Below are positions 1-5,184 of a DNA stretch of 5,184 bases, piece by piece. The notes under the pieces were generated by a model. It made no database searches. It saw only the letters and a program-made list of their open reading frames with translations, and was not told the DNA's origin. The stretch's first letter is position 1. Each line of letters begins with the position of its first letter. Both the position numbers and the translations under genes were made by a program. Origin of the DNA: an uncultured Sphingomonadales bacterium (GTDB taxonomy: Bacteria > Pseudomonadota > Alphaproteobacteria > Sphingomonadales > Sphingomonadaceae); assembly GCA_903958285.1 (NCBI GenBank), contig CAJBSR010000177.1:1-5184 (forward strand), written 5' to 3'.

Positions 1-416
1 ATCCAGACGTCGCAGTCGAACCGTTTGCACAGCCATCCGGCAAGGCCGATATGGTCCGGGTGGAGATGTGTGCCGACCACGCGGGTGACGCGCTTGCCCT
101 TAAGGTCGCCGTCGAACAGCGCCTTCCAGGCATTGCTACACTCTGTCAGTAACATGCCCGAATCGACAACGGCGATGCCGTCCCCATCGTCCAGCAGCCA
201 GCTGTTGATATGGCCCAGAGACCCCGGCATCGGAATGCGGGTCCAGCTGATGCCATTGGCAATGGGATGAACCTTGCCCGGCCCCGGCGCAAAACTGCCC
301 CAAGGGTAGGTCAACCCGGCGCTGCTGGTCGCCGTGAAACTATCATCGGCGGTCAGCGAGGCATCGGGGCTGTCAAACTTAGGCGTCTGATTGTCCGCCA
401 AGTTCGGCCTCCGCAT
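1..416 (-). CDS. MBL-fold metallo-hydrolase, N-terminal 138 residues (cut by window edge)
   Basis: I translated this by hand from the minus strand; it is open to the window edge, so the C-terminal part is missing. Residues 115-127 read GTHLHPDHIGLAG, the metal-binding HxHxDH signature of the metallo-beta-lactamase fold (H117, H119, D121, H122), preceded by the typical strand and turn IAVVDSG at 81-87. The N-terminal stretch LTYPWG (35-40), then PIANGISWTRIPMPGSLGHINSWLLDDGDG (start at 51), is the usual entry to the glyoxalase II/lactonase-like branch. Family members are usually two-metal hydrolases acting on thioesters, lactones or phosphodiesters; the substrate cannot be told here. The chosen ATG at 416 lies inside the last codons of trcR (38-base overlap, different frame). 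An AAAAGG stretch lies about 9 bases upstream, which suggests translational coupling within one operon. A TTG at 401 is a possible alternative start. Confidence 0.86.
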   Translation of the reverse strand, partial: MRRPNLADNQTPKFDSPDASLTADDSFTATSSAGLTYPWGSFAPGPGKVHPIANGISWTRIPMPGSLGHINSWLLDDGDGIAVVDSGMLLTECSNAWKALFDGDLKGKRVTRVVGTHLHPDHIGLAGWLCKRFDCDVW

Positions 417-1044
417 CAGCGGCAGCCTTTTCAGCGGCGCGGTTGGCCGCATTCCGCTCGGCAATAAGCTCTTCAATCAGGGCGGCGCGATCGCCTTCGA
501 GGCGCGTGTCTTCCACAGCCTTGATGCCCTTCATCTTGGCGGCCTTGGCGACGGTCGCATCAAGCTCACGCTGCGAGCACAGGCCGAGCGCCACTGGATC
601 CTTGGGCGTGATATCGGCAATGTTCCAGTGCGTCCGCTCCCGGATGGCGGCGATCGTGGTGCGCGTGGTGCCGATCAACTTGCCAATCTGGCCGTCGGAC
701 AGTTCGGGGTGGTTGCGGATCAGCCAGGCGATGCCATCGGGCTTGTCCTGACGCTTGGAAACCGGGGTGTAGCGCGGGCCCTTGGTGCGCGTGGGCGCTT
801 CGGGTGCCTTCACCATCACCAGTTCGTGATTGGGGTCTGCCTGACCTTTTTCGATTTCCGCCATTGTGACTTCGCCGGCGCGAACAGGGTCACGCCCCAT
901 CAGCTTGGTGCCGGATGTTTCATCGGCAATCGCCTGAATCTCAAGAATGTGCAGACCACAGAAGTGGGCAATCTGCTCAAAGGTCAGCGCCGTGTTATCG
1001 ACGAGCCAAGCGGCAGTCGCATGAGGCATGAGTGGCTGGGCCAA
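379..1044 (-). CDS. trcR: TrcR (DUF1013) cell-cycle transcriptional regulator
   Basis: The 221-residue product matches the alphaproteobacterial DUF1013 family. TrcR of Caulobacter is known to associate with RNA polymerase and promote cell-cycle transcription, including that of ctrA. The protein starts MAQPLMPHATAAWLVDNT, the characteristic beginning of the family. Two helix-turn-helix-like segments are visible: residues 11-42 (AAWLVDNTALTFEQIAHFCG onward) and residues 104-137 (GIAWLIRNHPELSDGQIGKL onward). The latter is followed by the conserved THWNIADITPKDPVALGLCS. The tail from about 170 is Ala/Glu-rich and probably helical or coiled coil. The start is TTG at 1044, with GGGAGA six bases upstream. 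The frame stays open 94 codons further up, but that extension crosses the leader hairpins and does not resemble the family. An ATG at 1029 (residue 6) is the alternative start. It is followed by, and overlaps, the MBL-fold gene. A terminator-like hairpin just upstream suggests attenuation. Confidence 0.92.
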   Translation of the reverse strand: MAQPLMPHATAAWLVDNTALTFEQIAHFCGLHILEIQAIADETSGTKLMGRDPVRAGEVTMAEIEKGQADPNHELVMVKAPEAPTRTKGPRYTPVSKRQDKPDGIAWLIRNHPELSDGQIGKLIGTTRTTIAAIRERTHWNIADITPKDPVALGLCSQRELDATVAKAAKMKGIKAVEDTRLEGDRAALIEELIAERNAANRAAEKAAADAEAELGGQSDA

Positions 1045-1050
1045 GGGGTT

Positions 1051-1056
1051 TCTCCC
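1051..1056 (-). promoter_or_regulatory. Ribosome binding site deciding the TTG start of trcR
   Basis: The minus strand reads GGGAGA AACCCC TTG. This purine run is complementary to the 3' end of 16S rRNA and lies six bases before the TTG at 1044. No comparable site precedes the ATG at 1029, so the TTG is preferred. The site begins right after the U-tract of the upstream hairpin, so ribosome binding and termination readout are only a few bases apart. Confidence 0.72.
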
Positions 1057-1057
1057 G

Positions 1058-1088
1058 AAAAAAGAGGGCCGCCCCTCTCGGAGCGGCC
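1058..1088 (-). terminator. Intrinsic-terminator hairpin in the trcR leader
   Basis: On the minus strand GGCCGCUCC (1088-1080) pairs with GGGGCGGCC (1075-1067) across a GAGA tetraloop, which fits the stable GNRA class. The stem has nine pairs including one U-G. It is followed by CUC and six U residues (1063-1058). On the plus strand the U-G becomes a C-A mismatch and there is no trailing U-tract, so the element is minus-strand specific. No minus-strand gene lies upstream of it, and the trcR start is only 13 bases beyond the U-tract. It therefore does not look like the end of a neighbouring gene, but rather like a conditional terminator (attenuator) in the leader, or the end of a small RNA with trcR made by read-through. 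Confidence 0.7.
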
Positions 1089-1091
1089 GGT

Positions 1092-1169
1092 AACTTGACG
1101 CCGATCTAATCCCGCTCGCGCCCAAGGGCAAGGGTTTCCGTGAGATTAGCCGCCACCTGCCACCAAGTC
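1092..1169 (-). promoter_or_regulatory. Predicted structured leader RNA upstream of trcR (unassigned class)
   Basis: The minus-strand RNA can form two nested helices. The outer helix is GACUUGGUG (1169-1161) with CGUCAAGUU (1100-1092): nine pairs, three of them G-U. The inner helix is CUAAUCUC (1149-1142) with GGGAUUAG (1113-1106): eight pairs, one of them G-U. An asymmetric internal loop of 11 and 5 bases separates them. Inside is a small hairpin GCC-CUUG-GGC (1129-1120). All four G-U pairs would be A-C mismatches on the plus strand. The terminator hairpin follows four bases after the outer helix, then the trcR ribosome binding site. The order of sensor-like fold, terminator and gene is that of an attenuator or riboswitch. 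I do not recognise it as tRNA, SRP RNA, 6S RNA, or the TPP, cobalamin, glycine or SAM-II riboswitch. No ATG-started leader peptide is present. A weak promoter candidate lies just upstream (CCGACA at 1202-1197, AATTAT at 1181-1176, 15-base spacer). Confidence 0.5.
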
Positions 1170-1189
1170 CGCTGGATAATTCAACCACT

Positions 1190-1217
1190 TTGAAACTGTC
1201 GGCTTTGCGATTAGGTT
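1190..1217 (+). promoter_or_regulatory. Weak sigma-70-like promoter candidate for the HerA-like ATPase gene
   Basis: TTGAAA (1190-1195), a 16-base spacer and TAGGTT (1212-1217) fit a housekeeping promoter loosely; the -10 box matches only three of six positions. It would start transcription near 1224, giving a leader of about 25 bases that holds the ribosome binding site GGGAAAGG (1234-1241). It is placed by position and partial match only. Confidence 0.25.
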
Positions 1218-1248
1218 GCCAAAGGCGAGTAACGGGAAAGGTGCGTAT

Positions 1249-2838
1249 ATGTCGGATGAGGGTCTTTTCATCGGTGTTGGCGGGGGTCAGCGTCAGGTTA
1301 TCAACTTCAAGCGGGCCAACCGCCACGGCCTGATTGCCGGGGCGACGGGCACCGGGAAGACAGTGACGCTTCAGGGCATGGCAGAGGGCTTCTCAAAGGC
1401 GGGCGTGCCCGTTTTCGTCTCCGACGTGAAAGGGGATCTCTCCGGCATGGCGATGGCGGGGTCTCCTACGACCAAGACGCATGAGATTTTCACTGCACGG
1501 TCGGCTGAAATCGGCGATACCGAATGGGCTTATGCCGATAATCCCGTTCAGTTTTGGGATTTGTTTGGGGAACAGGGCCACCCCATCCGCACCACGGTCT
1601 CCGAAATGGGGCCGCTGCTCCTGTCGCGGCTGATGGATTTGAATGAGGTGCAGGAAGGTGTGCTCACCATCGCCTTCCACGCCGCCGACAAGGAAGGCCT
1701 GTTGTTGCTCGATCTGGATGATCTCCAGACGATGCTCGTCGACATTGCTGACCGCGCGGATGAGCTGTCGGTCACCTATGGCAATGTCTCGAAGGCCAGC
1801 GTTGGCACGATTCAGCGCTCCCTACTCCAGTTGCGCAGTCAGGGCGGCGACCGGTTCTTCGGGGAGCCCGCGCTCGACCTCGATGATTTCTTTGTGACCG
1901 ATGATAAGGGCCGCGGGATCATCAACATTCTGGCCGCCGATAAGCTGATGGCGAGCCCGAAGCTCTATTCGACTTTCCTGCTCTGGCTGCTGTCCGAATT
2001 GTTCGAGACGCTCCCTGAAGTGGGGGATCCGGATAAGCCCAAGCTCGTCTTTTTCTTTGATGAAGCGCATCTGCTGTTCAACGATGCGCCTAAGGCGCTG
2101 GAGGAAAAGATTGAACAGGTTGTCCGGCTGATCCGGTCCAAAGGTGTTGGCGTTTACTTTATCACCCAGAACCCCATCGACATTCCCGAAGCCGTGGCCG
2201 CCCAATTGTCCAACCGCGTGCAGCATGCGCTGCGCGCCTTTACGCCCAAGGATGAAAAGGCGATCAAATCGGCGGCGGAAACGTTCCGCGCCAACCCCAA
2301 TGTCGATGTCGCCAAGGCGATCATCGAACTGCGTGTCGGGGAAGCGTTGGTCTCTGTGCTGCAGGCCGATGGGTCTCCCACACCTGTCGAACGCACGTTG
2401 ATCAAGGCGCCCTGTTCGCGGGTTGGCCCAGTGACGCCGCAGGAACGCGCGATCATGATTCAAACCGATGCTGTGGGCGCAAAATATGATGCGCTCATCG
2501 ACCGCGAATCGGCTGAGGAAATCATCATCGCCAAGCGGACACAGGCCAATGCGGCGGCGGCCCAGGCAGCAGCAGCCTCTGAAGCCGATAAGCAGGCTGC
2601 CATCGCTGCTAAAGAACAGGCCAAGGCCGATGCCATTGCCGCACGTGAAGCGGCCCGCGTCGCCAAAGAGCAGGCGAGAGCCGATGCCATCGCCGCGCGT
2701 GAAGCAGCCAAGCCCAGCTTTGCCGAAAAGATGGTCGAATCGGCCGCCCGCTCTGCGGCAACGTCGGTCGGGCGGAAGATCGCCGGGAACCTTGGTGGAC
2801 AATTGCTGCGCGGGATTTTGGGCGGCCTGTTCAAATAG
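1249..2838 (+). CDS. yjgR: YjgR/DUF853-family HerA-like ATPase
   Basis: The 529-residue product closely follows Escherichia coli YjgR along its length. Walker A is GATGTGKT (31-38) in the family context [18 protein letters not shown], followed by [10 protein letters not shown] near 65. Walker B is [12 protein letters not shown] (from 266, D271 and E272). A sensor-like glutamine sits in FITQNP (Q307), and a candidate arginine finger region is RVQHALRAF (323-331). The family belongs to the HerA/FtsK superfamily of ring ATPases; its cellular role is poorly known, so DNA translocation is only inferred. Residues from about 420 to 488 are Ala- and charge-rich with tandem repeats, unlike the shorter linker I recall for YjgR. 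The Gly-rich end [15 protein letters not shown] is typical. No signal peptide or membrane segment is seen. The ATG at 1249 is chosen because GGGAAAGG lies seven bases upstream; an in-frame TTG at 1216 is less likely. Divergent from trcR. Confidence 0.92.
   Translation: MSDEGLFIGVGGGQRQVINFKRANRHGLIAGATGTGKTVTLQGMAEGFSKAGVPVFVSDVKGDLSGMAMAGSPTTKTHEIFTARSAEIGDTEWAYADNPVQFWDLFGEQGHPIRTTVSEMGPLLLSRLMDLNEVQEGVLTIAFHAADKEGLLLLDLDDLQTMLVDIADRADELSVTYGNVSKASVGTIQRSLLQLRSQGGDRFFGEPALDLDDFFVTDDKGRGIINILAADKLMASPKLYSTFLLWLLSELFETLPEVGDPDKPKLVFFFDEAHLLFNDAPKALEEKIEQVVRLIRSKGVGVYFITQNPIDIPEAVAAQLSNRVQHALRAFTPKDEKAIKSAAETFRANPNVDVAKAIIELRVGEALVSVLQADGSPTPVERTLIKAPCSRVGPVTPQERAIMIQTDAVGAKYDALIDRESAEEIIIAKRTQANAAAAQAAAASEADKQAAIAAKEQAKADAIAAREAARVAKEQARADAIAAREAAKPSFAEKMVESAARSAATSVGRKIAGNLGGQLLRGILGGLFK
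2611..2718 (+). repeat. Two tandem 54-base units encoding an 18-residue helical repeat
   Basis: Within the ATPase gene, 2611-2664 encodes [18 protein letters not shown] and 2665-2718 encodes [18 protein letters not shown]. The units differ mostly at synonymous or conservative positions, which points to an internal duplication that has since diverged. The preceding segment ([10 protein letters not shown]) looks like a degenerate earlier unit. The composition predicts a long charged alpha helix, possibly coiled coil, linking the ATPase core to the conserved C-terminal tail. Confidence 0.85.
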
Positions 2839-2869
2839 GCGGCTTAATGAGGCTGGCATAAGCGGCAGG

Positions 2870-2899
2870 GCAGTGCAGATCCGTCTTGATCTGCACTGC
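2870..2899 (+). terminator. Perfect 12-bp hairpin after the ATPase gene, possible terminator
   Basis: GCAGTGCAGATC (2870-2881) and GATCTGCACTGC (2888-2899) form a perfect inverted repeat around a six-base loop, starting 31 bases after the ATPase stop. It is followed by GTTCCCCTTC, which is not a real U-tract, so efficient intrinsic termination is doubtful. It may be a weak terminator, an RNA-stabilising 3' hairpin or a processing site between the ATPase and P450 genes. It could also be a protein-binding palindrome. No clear promoter was found between it and the P450, so the two genes may share a transcript. Confidence 0.5.
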
Positions 2900-2937
2900 G
2901 TTCCCCTTCACCACAGGCTGAACAATTAAAAGCCTTT

Positions 2938-2944
2938 AGGAGAA
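2938..2944 (+). promoter_or_regulatory. Ribosome binding site deciding the GTG start of the P450
   Basis: AGGAGAA is a strong Shine-Dalgarno sequence located so that AGGAG is seven bases before the GTG at 2950. It fixes the start; no upstream in-frame alternative is needed, because the family N-terminus begins here. Confidence 0.8.
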
Positions 2945-2949
2945 GACCG

Positions 2950-4230
2950 GTGGCTGCACCCCAATTGCCCGCAGACGTGGCAAAGGCATTGACCGACCCC
3001 AAAGCCTATGGGGAGTGGAACGGGCTGCACGAAAAGTTCGCCTGGGCGCGCGCCAATGCGCCGCTCGCGGTTGCCGAAGTGCCGGATTATGATCCTTTCT
3101 GGGCCGTCACCCGCCATGCCGACATCATGGAGGTCAGCCGCAACAACAAGATCTTTGCCTCAGGCGCGCGCCAGACGACGTTGACGATGAAGGCCATTGA
3201 CGCGCTCGTCCGCACGCAGATCCCCGATGGGCATCTCATCAAGTCGCTGGTGCAGATGGATGCGCCCGACCATATGAAATACCGGCTGCTGACGCAGACC
3301 TGGTTCATGCCCAAAAACCTGCGCATCCTCGAAGACCGCATCCGTGAAATCGCCCGCGAGACAGTCGACCATATGCTGTCACTGGGCGATGAATGTGATT
3401 TCGCGCGCGATGTGGCGCTGCATTATCCACTCCGCGTCGTCATGAACATCTTGGGCGTCCCGCGTGAGGATGAGCCGCGCATGTTGCTGCTCACCCAACA
3501 GCTGTTTGGCTCGACTGATCCCGAGCTCAACCGCGACCGGGCAGAAATCACGGATCCTGTGGCGGGCCTGCAGATGTTGAACTTTGTGGTCGCCGACTTT
3601 GAAAACTATTTCAAAGAGCTGACCGCGAGCCGACGCCAGAACCCGCAGGAAGACGTGGCGACCGTGCTTGCCAATTCGACTGTGAATGGCGCGCCGATCC
3701 CGGACCGGGAGTTGAATGGCTATTACATCATCATCGCGACCGCGGGGCATGACACGACCTCGGCGTCCACCGCAGGCGCGATGATGGAATTGGCGCGCAA
3801 CCCGGCATTGTTTGAACGCTTCCGCGCGGCGGATGTGGACAAGGCCGGCCTCATTGAAGAGGCGGTCCGTTGGACGACACCGGTGCAGCACTTCATGCGC
3901 TCCGCTGTGGAAGACACCGAGCTCAATGGCCAGAAGATCAAGGCCGGTGACTGGATGATGCTCTGCTACGCCTCGGGCAATCGCGATGAGGCGGTCTTTG
4001 CTGACCCGTTCACCTTCAATCCGGACCGCGCGCCCAACACACAGATCGGCTTTGGCTTTGGTGGGCATGTCTGCCTTGGCCAGCATCTGGCCCGCATGGA
4101 AATGCGCATCCTGATGGAAGAGCTTTTGCCGCGTCTGGCCTCTGTCGAACTGACAGGGGATCCGGCGCGCGTGGAATCGGTCTTTGTGGGTGGACTGAAG
4201 CGTCTGCCGATCCGTTTCAAGGCGGCCTGA
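2950..4230 (+). CDS. Cytochrome P450, CYP108 (P450terp)-like
   Basis: A full-length soluble bacterial P450 of 426 residues (GTG start). The I-helix oxygen-activation motif is AGHDTT (265-270, acid D268 and alcohol T269). The K-helix ExxR is EAVR (304-307). The haem loop is FGFGGHVCLGQHLAR with ligand C375. Several stretches agree with my recollection of P450terp (CYP108A1): YPLRVVMNILGVPREDEPRM, ATAGHDTTSAS, the end of the haem domain, and the C-terminus SVELTG...FVGGLKRLPIRFKAA. P450terp hydroxylates alpha-terpineol, and sphingomonad CYP108 proteins are known to bind aromatic hydrocarbons; the substrate here is undetermined. No N-terminal anchor is present, so it should be cytosolic and depend on a ferredoxin and reductase, neither of which is encoded nearby. 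The next gene is convergent and abuts the stop codon. Confidence 0.95.
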   Translation: MAAPQLPADVAKALTDPKAYGEWNGLHEKFAWARANAPLAVAEVPDYDPFWAVTRHADIMEVSRNNKIFASGARQTTLTMKAIDALVRTQIPDGHLIKSLVQMDAPDHMKYRLLTQTWFMPKNLRILEDRIREIARETVDHMLSLGDECDFARDVALHYPLRVVMNILGVPREDEPRMLLLTQQLFGSTDPELNRDRAEITDPVAGLQMLNFVVADFENYFKELTASRRQNPQEDVATVLANSTVNGAPIPDRELNGYYIIIATAGHDTTSASTAGAMMELARNPALFERFRAADVDKAGLIEEAVRWTTPVQHFMRSAVEDTELNGQKIKAGDWMMLCYASGNRDEAVFADPFTFNPDRAPNTQIGFGFGGHVCLGQHLARMEMRILMEELLPRLASVELTGDPARVESVFVGGLKRLPIRFKAA

Positions 4231-5067
4231 TCAGGCGGCGACGGCCAGTTTCCGGTAGGGGGCTAAAGGCTGCGTCGGCTGGAGACGGTAATGGTCTTTG
4301 GCGGGCCGTGGTTCGCCAAGCAAAAGCCCTTGCCCGAGCTCGCATCCGGCGAGCTTGGCAATGACGAGCTGGTCGACCTCTTCAATCCCTTCGGCAAGCA
4401 CTTCGATGCCCAGCTTGCGTGCCATGCCGGCAACGGCTTCCACGATCGTGCGGCTTTCCGGGCGCCAGGCGATGTCCGCGATAAACGAGCGGTCGATTTT
4501 GATCTTGTCGAACGGGAAGGCGAGCAGATAGGCGAAGGACGCATGTCCCATGCCAAAGTCATCCAGCGCAATGCGGATACCCATGGCGCGCAAGGTTTGC
4601 AGCACATCCCGCGCCACAATTTCGTCGTCCAGAAGCGCCGTTTCTGTGACTTCGATTTCCAGCCGTGCCGCGCTCAGGCCGCTCTCGGTCAGTGCGGCGC
4701 GCACCATATCCACAAATCCGGGTGCTGAAATCTGCACGGCAGAGACGTTGACCGAAACGATCAGTCGCTTGTCCCAACAGGCGGCCTCCAGACAGGCCGC
4801 CTGCATCACCCAGGCACCCACAGGCACAATCAGCCCGGAGGCTTCGGCGGCCTCGATGAAGCGCGTCGGCATGATGAGCCCGAATTGCGGATGGTCCCAG
4901 CGCAGCAAAGCCTCATAGCCAATGGTCTTGCCGGAAGAGAGGCGAATGAGCGGCTGGTAGACGAGCCGCAACTCCCCCTGCGCGAGCGCATCTGACAGAT
5001 CATGCTGCAATTCTGCATCGGGACTGAACGGCGTGTTCTGGCTGGCGCTGCTCTCGGTTTTCAACAT
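4231..5067 (-). CDS. Stand-alone EAL-domain cyclic-di-GMP phosphodiesterase
   Basis: A 278-residue protein consisting of one EAL domain (about 19-258) with short tails. The residues needed for metal and c-di-GMP binding appear intact: E52 in EALLRW, N107 in NVS, E139 and E142 in EVTE, D169/D170 in DDFG, K190 in KIKID, E226 and E229 in AEGIE, and Q246 in GQG. It should therefore hydrolyse c-di-GMP to pGpG and lower the level of this second messenger. The DDFG loop continues MG instead of the usual TG, and the C-terminal motif is ELGQGLLLGEP rather than the common QGY-type; both look tolerable. No GGDEF, PAS, receiver or membrane part is seen, so any sensing must come through partners or expression control. 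The ATG at 5067 has GGGGAAG shortly upstream, and this start region lies in a long hairpin. The stop codon directly abuts that of the P450. Confidence 0.93.
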   Translation of the reverse strand: MLKTESSASQNTPFSPDAELQHDLSDALAQGELRLVYQPLIRLSSGKTIGYEALLRWDHPQFGLIMPTRFIEAAEASGLIVPVGAWVMQAACLEAACWDKRLIVSVNVSAVQISAPGFVDMVRAALTESGLSAARLEIEVTETALLDDEIVARDVLQTLRAMGIRIALDDFGMGHASFAYLLAFPFDKIKIDRSFIADIAWRPESRTIVEAVAGMARKLGIEVLAEGIEEVDQLVIAKLAGCELGQGLLLGEPRPAKDHYRLQPTQPLAPYRKLAVAA

Positions 5068-5091
5068 GGTCTTCCCCTGTTGAAAACCAAG
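5053..5091 (-). promoter_or_regulatory. Start-codon hairpin of the EAL gene
   Basis: The minus-strand RNA reads CUUGGUUUUCAACA (5091-5078) and UGUUGAAAACCGAG (5066-5053), which pair along 14 bases (one U-G) around an 11-base loop. The central 11 pairs are a perfect inverted repeat in the DNA. The loop holds the ribosome binding site GGGGAAG and the A of the start codon; the U and G of the start codon and codons 2-5 are in the stem. Such a fold would hold the initiation region and could repress translation or respond to temperature or a binding protein. As DNA it could also be an operator palindrome; the outer U-G pair slightly favours the RNA reading. Confidence 0.6.
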
Positions 5092-5184
5092 GTGCGGCGG
5101 TCAGGCTTCTACCTCAACACCGTCAAATTACGGGGGTGGGCCCATCGCATGCCGAACCGGAGATAGTAGGGATTTTTGCTAACC

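Noticed and set aside
391..1098. Open frame of 235 codons on the plus strand opposite trcR
   Set aside because: It is the antisense shadow of a well-recognised gene, has no family resemblance, and such frames are common in GC-rich DNA.
1092..1169. A tRNA or known riboswitch in the trcR leader
   Set aside because: The length is near that of a tRNA, but there is no GTTCGA-type T-loop, no acceptor stem or anticodon arm, and none of the core motifs of the TPP, cobalamin, glycine or SAM-II classes.
1171..1179. DnaA-box-like TTATCCAGC on the minus strand between trcR and the ATPase gene
   Set aside because: Only seven of nine positions match TTATCCACA and it is a single copy; not enough to claim DnaA control, though it sits close to a cell-cycle gene.
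1822..2859. Open frame of 345 codons on the minus strand opposite the ATPase gene
   Set aside because: Shadow of the conserved ATPase reading frame; its composition is odd (Arg/Gly/Phe-rich) and no domain is recognisable.
2916..2935. AGGCT...AGCCT inverted repeat just before the P450 ribosome binding site
   Set aside because: Five pairs with an 10-11-base loop, weak and not overlapping the ribosome binding site.
3379..4086. Open frame of 235 codons on the minus strand opposite the P450
   Set aside because: Antisense shadow; the plus-strand frame carries all P450 motifs.
5128..5141. Short inverted repeat CCGT...ACGG upstream of the EAL gene
   Set aside because: Only four pairs around a six-base gap; expected by chance.
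5105..5184. Promoter of the EAL gene (TTGACG on the minus strand, TACTAT further up)
   Set aside because: The two boxes are in the wrong order and neither has a partner at proper spacing inside the window.

Overview
The window looks like a chromosomal segment from an alphaproteobacterium, most likely of the Sphingomonadales. The evidence is a recognisable TrcR (DUF1013), a protein family typical of alphaproteobacteria; a GC-rich coding style with TTG and GTG starts; and a CYP108-type cytochrome P450. The genus is inferred, not shown.

Layout: (1) A leftward pair at 1-1044. The cell-cycle transcription regulator trcR (TTG start at 1044) overlaps by 38 bases the start of a metallo-beta-lactamase-fold hydrolase, which runs off the left edge. 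(2) A divergent intergenic region at 1045-1248. On the minus strand it carries a strong intrinsic-terminator hairpin abutting the trcR ribosome binding site, and upstream of that two nested helices. Together they resemble an attenuator or riboswitch-type leader for trcR. (3) A rightward gene at 1249-2838 for a YjgR/DUF853 HerA-like ATPase with an Ala-rich tandem-repeat linker. (4) A 111-base gap with a perfect 12-bp hairpin, then a rightward GTG-started CYP108-like P450 at 2950-4230. (5) A leftward single-domain EAL c-di-GMP phosphodiesterase at 4231-5067, directly abutting the P450 stop codon. Its ribosome binding site and start codon sit in a 14-bp hairpin. (6) 5092-5184, the upstream flank of the EAL gene, has no gene that I can support.

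The protein-coding genes belong to known families, and there is no sign of mobile DNA, CRISPR, tRNA or rRNA. The genes do not form one pathway. trcR plus the hydrolase look like one transcription unit, the ATPase and P450 are co-directional but separated by a hairpin, and the EAL gene is convergent with the P450. The most unusual content is RNA-level: the structured trcR leader, whose G-U pairs consistently favour the minus strand, and the start-codon hairpin of the EAL gene.
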